In this document: positions 46,176-55,050 of the stretch, in pieces | Layout of the letters: each line of letters opens with the position of its first letter | Numbering within the stretch: the stretch's first letter is position 1 | Assembly (NCBI GenBank): GCA_947303085.1 | Contig: CAMYXP010000001.1 | Coordinates: 62,001-126,000 of the forward strand | Source of the DNA: an uncultured Bacteroidales bacterium | GTDB lineage: Bacteria; Bacteroidota; Bacteroidia; Bacteroidales; F082 | Direction: 5' to 3' | DNA: 64,000 bases | Translations under genes and position numbers: made by a program | The notes under the pieces: generated by a model | Databases searched by the model: none | Seen by the model: the letters and a program-made list of their open reading frames with translations, nothing else | Told to the model about the DNA's origin: nothing

Positions 46176-47387
46176 TTATAAACTTGCAGTAATTATCTCA
46201 GCGATGTCTTTTTCGGTCAGCGGAGCGTAGGCTTGGTCTAATCCTTCGTTCACAGCGATGTGATGCGACATCTCGTCGACACGACTTTCGTCTATGCCGA
46301 GATCTCTCAGATGCATAGGAATACCAATGCTTTCGAAGAATTTATACGTCTCGTCGATGGCTTTGTTGGCAATCTCCCATTTGTCGAGATTTTTATCAAT
46401 ATTGAACACGTTGATGCCATATTTCACGAAGCGTGGCAGTGTTCTTTCATTCAAAATATGCTTCATCCATCTTGGAGTGATGATGGCAAGTCCCCAGCCG
46501 TGTGTGATGTCGTAGTAGGCACTCAGGGCGTGTTCGATGCCGTGGCATGGCCAGCCGCTCTGACTGTTGCCGAGAGCCAGGATTCCGTTGCAGCCGTAGG
46601 TGCAAGCGAGCATCATCTCGGCGCGTGCTGTGTAATCCTCAGGGTTTTCCAAGCATTTGCGGCCGTTTACCATCAGGCTGCGGAACATCGACTCGCAGAA
46701 ACCGTCATTGAGCAAAGTCGCGTCTTCCACAAAATACTGCTCCATCACGTGGTTCATCGCGTCGGCAATGCCTGCGGCGGTTTGCTTCTTGTTGACAGTG
46801 AAGGTATACGTCGGGTCGAGGAACGACACGGCAGGGTAGAGATGACGGTCGATGTAGCCGATTTTGTCGTTGGTCTCGGTGCGCGAAATCACGCCGCCGG
46901 AGTCGTATTCACTACCTGTCGCCGCCAAAGTGATGATGTCTACAATTGGAAGGGCTGCTTTCGCTTTCACCTTATATGATATCAAATCCCACGGGTCGCC
47001 GTCGTAGCAGGCACCAGCGGCGATAGCCTTCGAGCAGTTGAGCACCGAGCCGCCGCCAACCGCCAAGATGACGTCGATTTTGTGTTCCTTGCAGAGACGC
47101 ACGCCGTCGAGCACGCTCGGGTCGTATTTCGGATTCGGCTGAATATCAGGAAGTTCAATGATTTCATAGCCTTTTAGCAATTCCTTTGTCAAATCATATA
47201 GATTGGTTGCTTTCGTGGAAGAACCATCTTTCAACTTTAAACTTTCAACTTTCAACTTTTTGATGCTTCCGCTACCGTAGGCTAATAAAATCTTCTTTCC
47301 GAATTGAGTCATCACGCCCGGAAGTTTCGCTATCACGCCTTTGCCAAAAATCAGGCGAGTTGGGGTTTGATAATCAAAGTTTTGCAT
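46176..47387 (-). CDS. Iron-containing alcohol dehydrogenase (butanol dehydrogenase-like)
   Basis: FDYQTPTRLIFGKGVI; ILAVGGGSVLNCSKAIAAG; WPCHGIEHALSAYYDITHGWGLAI. Confidence 0.93.
   Translation of the reverse strand: MQNFDYQTPTRLIFGKGVIAKLPGVMTQFGKKILLAYGSGSIKKLKVESLKLKDGSSTKATNLYDLTKELLKGYEIIELPDIQPNPKYDPSVLDGVRLCKEHKIDVILAVGGGSVLNCSKAIAAGACYDGDPWDLISYKVKAKAALPIVDIITLAATGSEYDSGGVISRTETNDKIGYIDRHLYPAVSFLDPTYTFTVNKKQTAAGIADAMNHVMEQYFVEDATLLNDGFCESMFRSLMVNGRKCLENPEDYTARAEMMLACTYGCNGILALGNSQSGWPCHGIEHALSAYYDITHGWGLAIITPRWMKHILNERTLPRFVKYGINVFNIDKNLDKWEIANKAIDETYKFFESIGIPMHLRDLGIDESRVDEMSHHIAVNEGLDQAYAPLTEKDIAEIITASL
47227..47260 (-). repeat. Degenerate period-7 array inside alcohol dehydrogenase CDS
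   Basis: Coding strand AAAAA GTTGAAA GTTGAAA GTTTAAA GTTGAAA, translated KKLKVESLKLK. Confidence 0.88.
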
Positions 47388-47467
47388 ATGATAGTATGTT
47401 TTTAATATTTATTTCAAGGTGCAAATTTATAAAAAAATCCATATTTTTGCAAAAAAATTATCGCAAC

Positions 47468-48475
47468 ATGAAATCACTTCTTGGAATGTCGCTTCAGGAG
47501 CTGCAAGACGTTGTGGCTCAACATAATATGCCGAAGTTTACTGCCAAACAATTAGTCGATTGGCTCTATCGCAAACGCGTCACCACCTTCGATGAGATGA
47601 CGAATCTGTCGAAACATACACGTCAGATTTTGGCTGAAAACTACGAGACGGGCTACCGTGCTTTCGCCGATGTGCAGGAGTCGAAGGACGGCACCAAGAA
47701 ATATCTTTTCCCGGTTGACAACGGCTTCGTCGAGACGGCCTATATCCCTGAAAAAGAACGCGCTACGCTTTGTGTTTCGTGCCAGGTGGGATGCAAGATG
47801 AACTGCCTCTTTTGTCAGACTGGTAAACAAGGCTTCCAAGGCAATCTGTCGGCTGGCGACATTATAAATCAGATACTTAGCCTGCCGGAATACGAAAATT
47901 TGTCGAATTTCGTCTTCATGGGCATGGGCGAGCCGATGGACAACTACGACAACATTATGCGGGTGCTAGAAATCATGACCTCCGACTGGGGTTTGGCGAT
48001 GAGCCCGACACGTATAACGGTCTCGACGGCAGGAGTGATTCCTAATATGAAACGTTTCATCAACGAGTCGAAGTGCAATTTGGCAATCAGTCTGCACAGT
48101 CCGTTCCACGATGAGCGCGCGAAAATCATGCCTGTTGAGAAGTCGTATCCTATCAACGAGGTTATCCATGCTATCCGCCAGCACGACTGGAGCGGCCAGC
48201 GTCGTGTCTCGTTCGAATACATAGTGTTTAAAGGCCTTAACGACACTCCGAAGCACATCAACGAACTCGCTCGTCAGCTCGGCAGCCTTCGTTGCCGCGT
48301 GAATTTGATTCGTTTCCACGCCATCCCAAATATCGACTTGCAGAGTCCATCATTTGAAGACATGGTCCGCTTCCGCGATAAGCTCAACGATAAAGGCATC
48401 ATCGCCACAATCAGAGCATCAAGAGGCCAGGATATCGATGCCGCCTGCGGCCTTCTCTCAACTAAAAGAAACTAG
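47468..48475 (+). CDS. rlmN: 23S rRNA (adenine2503-C2)-methyltransferase
   Basis: CVSCQVGCKMNCLFCQTGKQGFQGNLSAGDIINQI; FMGMGEPMDNYDN; start MKSLLGMSLQEL at 47468. Confidence 0.95.
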   Translation: MKSLLGMSLQELQDVVAQHNMPKFTAKQLVDWLYRKRVTTFDEMTNLSKHTRQILAENYETGYRAFADVQESKDGTKKYLFPVDNGFVETAYIPEKERATLCVSCQVGCKMNCLFCQTGKQGFQGNLSAGDIINQILSLPEYENLSNFVFMGMGEPMDNYDNIMRVLEIMTSDWGLAMSPTRITVSTAGVIPNMKRFINESKCNLAISLHSPFHDERAKIMPVEKSYPINEVIHAIRQHDWSGQRRVSFEYIVFKGLNDTPKHINELARQLGSLRCRVNLIRFHAIPNIDLQSPSFEDMVRFRDKLNDKGIIATIRASRGQDIDAACGLLSTKRN

Positions 48476-48502
48476 TTTTTTAGTTCTTTTAGATTTTTTA
48501 GT

Positions 48503-49258
48503 TTATCTATGCAGCTGCAATTTTACTAAAAGCGGTCTGTGGTCGGAGACTTCAGGCTCGTCAACAACCACCGATTCTATAGTTTTTACTTGACAATTAT
48601 TGAAAGTTGCCACATAATCAATGCATTCATTCGGCTTATCGGCGGGGAAAGTGTATTCGTTTCCTGAATTTATTGTGAAATACTTTTTCAATTTCTTTAA
48701 AACTTGCGAATCGGGATTGTCGTTCAAATCTCCGGCAATAATGAACGGTTTTTGCCAATAATTGGCTTCCTCAATTATTAAAGGTATCGAGGCCAATCGT
48801 GTATCTTCCTCCAAATCCAAATGAGTGCAGGCAATCACATAATCTTTAAGTTCAACAACAAGTAACAATCGAGGCTCTTCGCCAGGAAGAGAAATACGTT
48901 TTGTGCTTAAAGGATGTTCTTTGGTCAAAACACCAACGCCATAGCCACCTCCATCATAATCAATGGCTTTGCCAAAAACCGGATAATAATTTGTGCGATT
49001 CGCTAACTCTTCTAATTGATATTTCCGTCCGCTTCTGCCAGTCATACTGTCAAGTTCTTGAATTGCAACAACATTAGGCTGAGTTTTACTAATCACATTG
49101 GCAGTTCGATCATAATCCACCACCAAATCCATTCCAGCACAATGTTTTACATTGTATGTCATGATTTGAATTTGCACAGGTTTTATTGACAAAAGCAGCA
49201 AAAAGGCTGCAATTGTCAAAAATATCAGCAAAAAAGCGTCAAAAATCAACTTTTTCAT
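48503..49258 (-). CDS. Endonuclease/exonuclease/phosphatase family protein
   Basis: IMTYNVKHCAGMD; VVAIQELDSMTGRSG; IIAGDLNDNPDS; VSDHRPLLVKL. Confidence 0.9.
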   Translation of the reverse strand: MKKLIFDAFLLIFLTIAAFLLLLSIKPVQIQIMTYNVKHCAGMDLVVDYDRTANVISKTQPNVVAIQELDSMTGRSGRKYQLEELANRTNYYPVFGKAIDYDGGGYGVGVLTKEHPLSTKRISLPGEEPRLLLVVELKDYVIACTHLDLEEDTRLASIPLIIEEANYWQKPFIIAGDLNDNPDSQVLKKLKKYFTINSGNEYTFPADKPNECIDYVATFNNCQVKTIESVVVDEPEVSDHRPLLVKLQLHR

Positions 49259-49327
49259 CGTATCTCTTAAATTTTCTGCGTCAAAATTATAAAATATTTT
49301 TGTATTTTTGCAAAAAATTGTATCAAA

Positions 49328-50935
49328 GTGCAAACACTAAAATCTCAAATATCCCCAGCAAGTGCTGAGTTTCAGGAGAACCGAAAGGCTTTCATGGAGC
49401 TGATGGCGAAGTATCACGATGCTATGGACGCCAGCATGCACGGCGGCGGCGAGGCGGCTATCGCCAAACATAAGAAACGTAACAAACTCCTTGCCCGCGA
49501 GCGCATCGACCTGCTCATCGACAAGAACACTCCGTTTTTGGAGCTCTCGCCAATGGCGGCTTACGACACGTATAACAACGACTTCCCGTCGGCGGGCATC
49601 ATCACCGGAATAGGCATGATTCAAGGCCGTGAGGCGGTCATCGTTGCCAACGACGCCACGGTGAAAGGCGGTACGTATATGCAATATACCGTCAAGAAAC
49701 ACCTGCGCGCACAGGAGATCGCGATGGAGAACCACCTTCCGTGCGTGTATATGGTCGATAGCGGCGGCGCCTTCCTTCCCGAGCAGGACACCGTGTTCCC
49801 GGATAAGGAGCATTTCGGTCGTTTCTTCTACAACCAGGCGAGGATGTCGGCAATGGGCATCCCTCAGATCGCCATCGTGATGGGAATGTGTACCGCGGGC
49901 GGCGCCTACGTGCCTGCGATGAGCGACGAGACCATCATAGTGAAGAAACAAGGCACCATCTACCTCGGTGGACCTCCGCTGGTGAAAGCCGCTACAGGCG
50001 AAATCGTTACCGCTGAAGAGCTTGGCGGCGCTGAGATGCACACCTCAGTCTCTGGTGTCGCCGACCATCTGGCAGAGAACGACAGCCACGCCATGCAGAT
50101 TTGTCGTAACATCTTTAAAACATTAGAGAAGCCGAAGAAACAGCTGCTAGATATGCTTCCTGTTGAAGAGCCACTCTACGACCCGACGGAGCTGTATGGC
50201 ATCGCACCGTTGGATTTAAGAAAAGTCGTCGACCCACGTGAGGTCATCATGCGTATCGTCGATGGCAGCCGCTTCCAGGAATTTAAAGAGAGATATGCAA
50301 CGACAATCGTGTGTGGTTTCGCTCATTTGATGGGTTTCCCGGTGGGCATCATCGCCAACTACGGCGTGCTTTTCAGCGAGTCGGCATTGAAGGCGACGCA
50401 CTTCATCGAGCTTTGCTGCCAACGTAATATCCCGTTGGTATTCCTGCAGAACGTCACCGGCTTCATGGTCGGAAAACAATACGAATGCGGCGGCATCGCC
50501 AAAGACGGCGCCAAGATGGTACATGCGGTGAGTAATGCCAACGTGCCAAAGTTTACTGTCATCTTCGGAGGCTCGTTCGGCGCCGGCAACTACGGAATGG
50601 CAGGTCGCGCCTACAGTCCGCGACTGCTTTTCATGTGGCCTAACGCCAAGATTTCGGTCATGGGAGGTACCCAGGCTGCCAACGTACTCGCCACCGTCAA
50701 GGAAGACCAGTACCATTACAAGGGAATGCCAGTTCCTGAAGAGGAAATCAAGGCCTTGAAACGCGAGATTTTGGCGAAATACGACTACGAAGGCTCTGCG
50801 TTCTACAGCACCGCGCGTCTGTGGGACGACGGCATCATCGACCCTGTGGATACGCGAAGAATCCTCGCCATGGGCATCGCAGCATCGCTCAACCAGAAGT
50901 TCCCGCCACAACAATTCGGAGTATTTAGAATGTAA
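49328..50935 (+). CDS. Methylcrotonyl-CoA carboxylase beta subunit-like carboxyltransferase
   Basis: [90 protein letters not shown]. Confidence 0.92.
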   Translation: MQTLKSQISPASAEFQENRKAFMELMAKYHDAMDASMHGGGEAAIAKHKKRNKLLARERIDLLIDKNTPFLELSPMAAYDTYNNDFPSAGIITGIGMIQGREAVIVANDATVKGGTYMQYTVKKHLRAQEIAMENHLPCVYMVDSGGAFLPEQDTVFPDKEHFGRFFYNQARMSAMGIPQIAIVMGMCTAGGAYVPAMSDETIIVKKQGTIYLGGPPLVKAATGEIVTAEELGGAEMHTSVSGVADHLAENDSHAMQICRNIFKTLEKPKKQLLDMLPVEEPLYDPTELYGIAPLDLRKVVDPREVIMRIVDGSRFQEFKERYATTIVCGFAHLMGFPVGIIANYGVLFSESALKATHFIELCCQRNIPLVFLQNVTGFMVGKQYECGGIAKDGAKMVHAVSNANVPKFTVIFGGSFGAGNYGMAGRAYSPRLLFMWPNAKISVMGGTQAANVLATVKEDQYHYKGMPVPEEEIKALKREILAKYDYEGSAFYSTARLWDDGIIDPVDTRRILAMGIAASLNQKFPPQQFGVFRM

Positions 50936-50938
50936 GCT

Positions 50939-51706
50939 ATGGAATTCACAACGCTTCAGATAGGAATAGAGAAAAACGTGGCACGCATCGCGCTGAACCG
51001 CCCCGAGGTTCGCAACGCCATGAATGTCAAGATGATACATGAGCTGACCGAGGCAATCGACTGGCTCGACACCCGTGATGATATCCACGTGATAGAACTG
51101 TGCGGCAACGGCAAGAGCTTCTGCGCCGGCGCTGACCTCAACTACATGAAAGATATTGCAAAAAATAGCTATTTGGAGAATTTGACGGATGCTCGAAATC
51201 TCTCAAAGCTGTTCCAGACCATCTATTTCTGCAATACCCCAGTGATAGCTCTGGTTCACGGTCACGTCATCGGTGGCGGCAACGGAATCATCGCGGCCTG
51301 CGACATTGTGTTGGCTGAAAATGATACTGTTTTCGCCTTCAGCGAGGTGAAACTGGGACTCACTCCAGCCACGATTTCACCTTTTGTCATTGCCCGTTGC
51401 GGTGAGACTATGGCTCACGACACCATGCTGAGCGGTAGAAAGTTCACAGCTCAAGAAGCGTTGAAATTTAACCTTGTGAACTACATCGGCACGATGGAGG
51501 AAATCAACAAACGCTTGGATTTCTACACAGAGCAGTATCTCTCGGCATCGCCAGCAGCTATTCGTGATTGCAAGCAGTTGATCCGCGGGGTTTGCGGTCA
51601 CGGCGACCCATACAGCGAAGTCTTCGACATGACATCGGCACTTATCGCTAATGAACGAATGGGAAAAGATGCTCAGGAGAGGATGAAGAAGTTTTTAGAA
51701 AAGTAA
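50939..51706 (+). CDS. Enoyl-CoA hydratase family (methylglutaconyl-CoA hydratase-like)
   Basis: NRPEVRNAMNVKMIHELTEAI; GNGKSFCAGADLNYM; VHGHVIGGGNGIIAACDIVLA. Confidence 0.9.
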   Translation: MEFTTLQIGIEKNVARIALNRPEVRNAMNVKMIHELTEAIDWLDTRDDIHVIELCGNGKSFCAGADLNYMKDIAKNSYLENLTDARNLSKLFQTIYFCNTPVIALVHGHVIGGGNGIIAACDIVLAENDTVFAFSEVKLGLTPATISPFVIARCGETMAHDTMLSGRKFTAQEALKFNLVNYIGTMEEINKRLDFYTEQYLSASPAAIRDCKQLIRGVCGHGDPYSEVFDMTSALIANERMGKDAQERMKKFLEK

Positions 51707-51707
51707 C

Positions 51708-51763
51708 TTTGGTTTTTGGCCATTAGCCATTGGCTGCCAATAGCCAAAAGCCAACGGCCAAAG
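51708..51763. repeat. Degenerate period-7 array, hairpin
   Basis: CTTTGGTTTTTGGCCATTAGCCATTGGCTGCCAATAGCCAAAAGCCAACGGCCAAAG; 30-nt core identical to the 40788 copy. Confidence 0.9.
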
Positions 51764-51781
51764 TTTGAAAAACAATAGATT

Positions 51782-52252
51782 ATGCATCAATTCACAATTC
51801 GTCCCGCCCAAGAATCCGAAGCCGCTCTCGTCCTCGACTTTATCAAAAAGCTCGCCGTTTACGAGAAGATGATCGATGAAGTCGAAGCCACTGTCGAAAC
51901 CATTCACGATTCCATTTTCGTGAAGCACGAAGCCGAAGTCGTTTTCGGTTGCGAAGACGGCATTCCTGTCGGTTTTGCTTTGTTTTTCCACAATTTCAGC
52001 ACTTTCGTCGGTCGCAAAGGACTCTATCTCGAAGACCTCTTCGTTATCCCCGAAAAACGTGGTTTAGGCTACGGCAAAGCGTTGTTATTGTATCTCGCTC
52101 GTCTCGCCAAAGAACGCCACTGTGGCCGCATGGAGTGGGTGTGTCTCGATTGGAATCAGCCCTCAATCAATTTCTATAAATCCTTAGGCGCGAAGCCAAT
52201 GGAGGATTGGACGATTTACAGGTTGGATGAAAAAAGGCTAGGGGAGATGTAG
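51782..52252 (+). CDS. GNAT family N-acetyltransferase
   Basis: LYLEDLFVIPEKRGLGYGKALLLYLARLA. Confidence 0.93.
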   Translation: MHQFTIRPAQESEAALVLDFIKKLAVYEKMIDEVEATVETIHDSIFVKHEAEVVFGCEDGIPVGFALFFHNFSTFVGRKGLYLEDLFVIPEKRGLGYGKALLLYLARLAKERHCGRMEWVCLDWNQPSINFYKSLGAKPMEDWTIYRLDEKRLGEM

Positions 52253-52280
52253 CTTTTCCCGTCATTAAATTTAAAAAATC

Positions 52281-52338
52281 TTGCCGATATCGGCAAAAAA
52301 TGCTATCTTTGCAGCGAGATTTTTAAAAATTTGCCGAT
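52281..52338. promoter_or_regulatory. Candidate HTH-Fic operator/promoter
   Basis: Perfect 16-bp palindrome TTGCCGATATCGGCAA (52281-52296), TATCTTTG -7-like element (52304-52311), second half-site TTGCCGAT (52331-52338) just before ATG 52342. Confidence 0.65.
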
Positions 52339-52341
52339 AAG

Positions 52342-53271
52342 ATGGAATATTTGTCAGTTGTTCAGTTTGCGGAAAAGTACGGCGTGAGCGAGCGCACAAT
52401 CAGAAATTACTGCGCTTCGGGAAAGATTGAAGGAGCCTTCCTGACAGGAAAAACATGGAATATCCCGGAAGATGCCGTCCTGCCTAAAAGAAACAAAAAG
52501 AAACAATCGCCATTGCTTTTGCGCTTGAGAGAAGAGAAAAACATCAAACTTAAAGGCGGAATCTATCATCGTACGCAAATCGACCTCACGTATAACTCCA
52601 ATCACATCGAGGGCAGCCGCCTTACTAAAGAACAGACGCGTTTCATTTTTGAGACTAATACCCTCGGAATCACTAACGAAAACACAAGAATCGACGATAT
52701 TTTGGAAACGGTAAACCATTTCCGCTGCATCGATTATATCATTGATCATGCTGGAGAAAAGATTACAGAATCGCATATCAAACAGCTGCATCTGTTGCTT
52801 AAATCCAATACGTCCGGCAGTCAAAAACCTTGGTTTGCAGTTGGCGATTATAAACGTTTGGCAAATGAAATCGGAGGAGAAAAAACAGTTTTACCTGAGG
52901 ATGTTCACAAGCAAATGAAAGCTCTTATTGCAGATTTTAATGCCAAAAAACAAGTGAATCTTGACGATATTCTTGATTTTCACGTGCATTTTGAGCGCAT
53001 ACATCCGTTTCAAGATGGTAACGGTCGCATCGGACGTCTAATAATGTTCTGGCAATGCCTGCAAAACGCGATAGTTCCGTTTATCATCACTGAAGATTTA
53101 CGCTTTTTCTACTATCGGGGCCTTCAAAATTGGGGGAAAATCAATGGATTCCTGCGAGATACTTGCCTTTCGGCGCAAGATAAATATAAATCATTGCTCG
53201 AATATTTTAGAATAAAACATTTTTTACAGCGTTTGGGTCGTACCGAGTCCTCTCTCCATCGAGGAAATTGA
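52342..53271 (+). CDS. Fic family protein with N-terminal excisionase/MerR-like HTH
   Basis: N-terminal EYLSVVQFAEKYGVSERTIRNYCASGKIEGAFLTGKTWNIPEDA; Fic motif HPFQDGNGRIGRL. Confidence 0.93.
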   Translation: MEYLSVVQFAEKYGVSERTIRNYCASGKIEGAFLTGKTWNIPEDAVLPKRNKKKQSPLLLRLREEKNIKLKGGIYHRTQIDLTYNSNHIEGSRLTKEQTRFIFETNTLGITNENTRIDDILETVNHFRCIDYIIDHAGEKITESHIKQLHLLLKSNTSGSQKPWFAVGDYKRLANEIGGEKTVLPEDVHKQMKALIADFNAKKQVNLDDILDFHVHFERIHPFQDGNGRIGRLIMFWQCLQNAIVPFIITEDLRFFYYRGLQNWGKINGFLRDTCLSAQDKYKSLLEYFRIKHFLQRLGRTESSLHRGN

Positions 53272-53428
53272 AACGAGTGACAACTCTATTGTATTCATTT
53301 ACAACATCTTTGGTGAAATTGTAAAAACAATAAATTCTGACGATGATATATTAACAACAGACTTGCCTGTTGGGATTTATATTGCTAAACGAGGCAAGTC
53401 TGTGATGAAATTTGTGAAGTGTTTTTAA
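53237..53428 (+). pseudogene. Orphan T9SS C-terminal sorting domain fragment
   Basis: Translates SIEEIETSDNSIVFIYNIFGEIVKTINSDDDILTTDLPVGIYIAKRGKSVMKFVKCF*, overlapping the Fic gene 3' end in another frame. Confidence 0.7.
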
Positions 53429-53441
53429 TACGAAATCACTA

Positions 53442-54932
53442 TCATTCCTTAACAATCCTTACTGTTGCTGTACCTGATTCGCCAGTAACGCGCACGAAGT
53501 ATACTCCTGAAGCATAGTCTCCCAGGTCGATTTCAGCGTGTCCGTCGATGATTGTTGCATCGGTGATCTGGCGGCCGAAGACATCGAAAACGGCGGCTTT
53601 GCCGTTGGAAATACTGGCATTTACGGTGATGCTTCCTGTTGTAGGATTCGGGTTCACATAAGCATTCAAAGCATAAGTCTCGTTGACGCCGTCGTTGCTG
53701 TTACCGACTCTCACGTCGTCGACGTAAACACCTTCAGCGTCATGTCCTACGCCGTCGAAGCCGATCTGATATGTGGCCGAAGGGCTTGGAAGCGCTATCG
53801 TGACTGTCTCCCAGTCGCTGGTGGCTTCGGAGAAATTCTGCAACACATGCCAGGTGTCATTCACGTCGGTGCGGTAAGCCACATAAAGCTCGTCGACGGT
53901 GCCGTAGCTCAAGCCCCTCAGCTGTTTGTGCTTGAAGGTGAGTGTCGGGTTGGTGACTGCCGTGATGTCTAGTTGTGGCGAGATGAGGACGGCTTCTCCG
54001 CCGAGCCAGATGAAGAATGCGGTGTTGTTTAAGATAGTATATCCTGGGTCCACCACCCAGCCGTCGATACCGGAAGATATCTCATTATACCAGCATACAA
54101 AGTCTTCTGAAGCCTCGAAATCATCGAAGAATGGCTCGTCGTCGGTGACAGGTATCACGTCGCAGCGGGTGGTGAAAGTGACAGGTGTGGCCCATTCCGA
54201 CTCCATGCCGCCGCAGATGGCTTTCACACGGAAGGTGTAGTCGGTTTGTGGAATGAGGTCTTCAACCATATGAGGCTGAGTCTCGACGGGCTTTGACTCT
54301 CCATTAATCTCAACGACCCAACTGTCTTCGTTGCCTGTCGTCGACCAGTTGAGAAGAACCGAAAAAGCGGTGATATCAGTGGCAGCAAGACTTGTCGGAC
54401 GTGCGCAGCCTCCTGATCCCGAGACTTCAATGTTGTCGACGAAAATCATATATCCGCCAAGGAAACGTCCCAAAAACGAGATCTGATATGTCGCCGACAG
54501 GTCGGTCAACACAAAGCTGTCCTCGTAAAAGTTCTGATAGTCGCTGATGCTGTATGTGCCCAAGGTGTGCCAGGTATCAGTCTCCGACGTGCGGTAGCTC
54601 ACTACCAGTTCGTCATTGTCGTAGAGTCCCATCATAGCATAGGAGAAGCTGAAGTTAGCCGATCCTACCTGTGTGAGGTCTAAGACAGGGGATATCAGGC
54701 GAGCCTCGTCGCCGTTGTTTGAGGCGGAGAACGCCGCGAGGGTGGTGCTTGAGCCTGTCATGGCGCTCCAGTTGCCTCCGTTGGCGTCCACGGTCCAGCA
54801 CTCGAAGCCGTTTCCTTCAAAATCCTCGATGAAAGGCTGACTGTCTGTCACCGTGAAATCGCATTGTCCGAACGAGGCTGTAGCTGTTAAAGCTAAAACA
54901 GCCACAAGAAATAGTCTAAAGATATTTTTCAT
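53442..54932 (-). CDS. Secreted protein with MAM/choice-of-anchor-J-like domains, Fn3 and T9SS sorting domain
   Basis: Two FIEDFEGNGFECWTVD / FFDDFEASEDFVCWYNE domains, Fn3-like segment, C-terminal VNPNPTTGSITVNAS...GVYFVRVTGESGTATVRIVKE. Confidence 0.88.
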   Translation of the reverse strand: MKNIFRLFLVAVLALTATASFGQCDFTVTDSQPFIEDFEGNGFECWTVDANGGNWSAMTGSSTTLAAFSASNNGDEARLISPVLDLTQVGSANFSFSYAMMGLYDNDELVVSYRTSETDTWHTLGTYSISDYQNFYEDSFVLTDLSATYQISFLGRFLGGYMIFVDNIEVSGSGGCARPTSLAATDITAFSVLLNWSTTGNEDSWVVEINGESKPVETQPHMVEDLIPQTDYTFRVKAICGGMESEWATPVTFTTRCDVIPVTDDEPFFDDFEASEDFVCWYNEISSGIDGWVVDPGYTILNNTAFFIWLGGEAVLISPQLDITAVTNPTLTFKHKQLRGLSYGTVDELYVAYRTDVNDTWHVLQNFSEATSDWETVTIALPSPSATYQIGFDGVGHDAEGVYVDDVRVGNSNDGVNETYALNAYVNPNPTTGSITVNASISNGKAAVFDVFGRQITDATIIDGHAEIDLGDYASGVYFVRVTGESGTATVRIVKE

Positions 54933-55050
54933 AGTTAATAATTTTGTCGCAAAGATAGTGCTTTTTTTCATTTTTTGCAAGAAAAATTATTTATAAATCC
55001 TATTTGCAGATATGATAAAAATATCGTACTTTTGCAACGAATTATATACT

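Noticed and set aside
50216-51088. 290-aa antisense ORF
   Set aside because: Lies opposite the carboxyltransferase and enoyl-CoA hydratase genes, which have clear motifs; no domain in the antisense product.
52342-53271. Classical two-gene Fic/antitoxin module
   Set aside because: No small antitoxin ORF precedes or follows; the upstream gene is GNAT with its own context. The HTH is fused to Fic.
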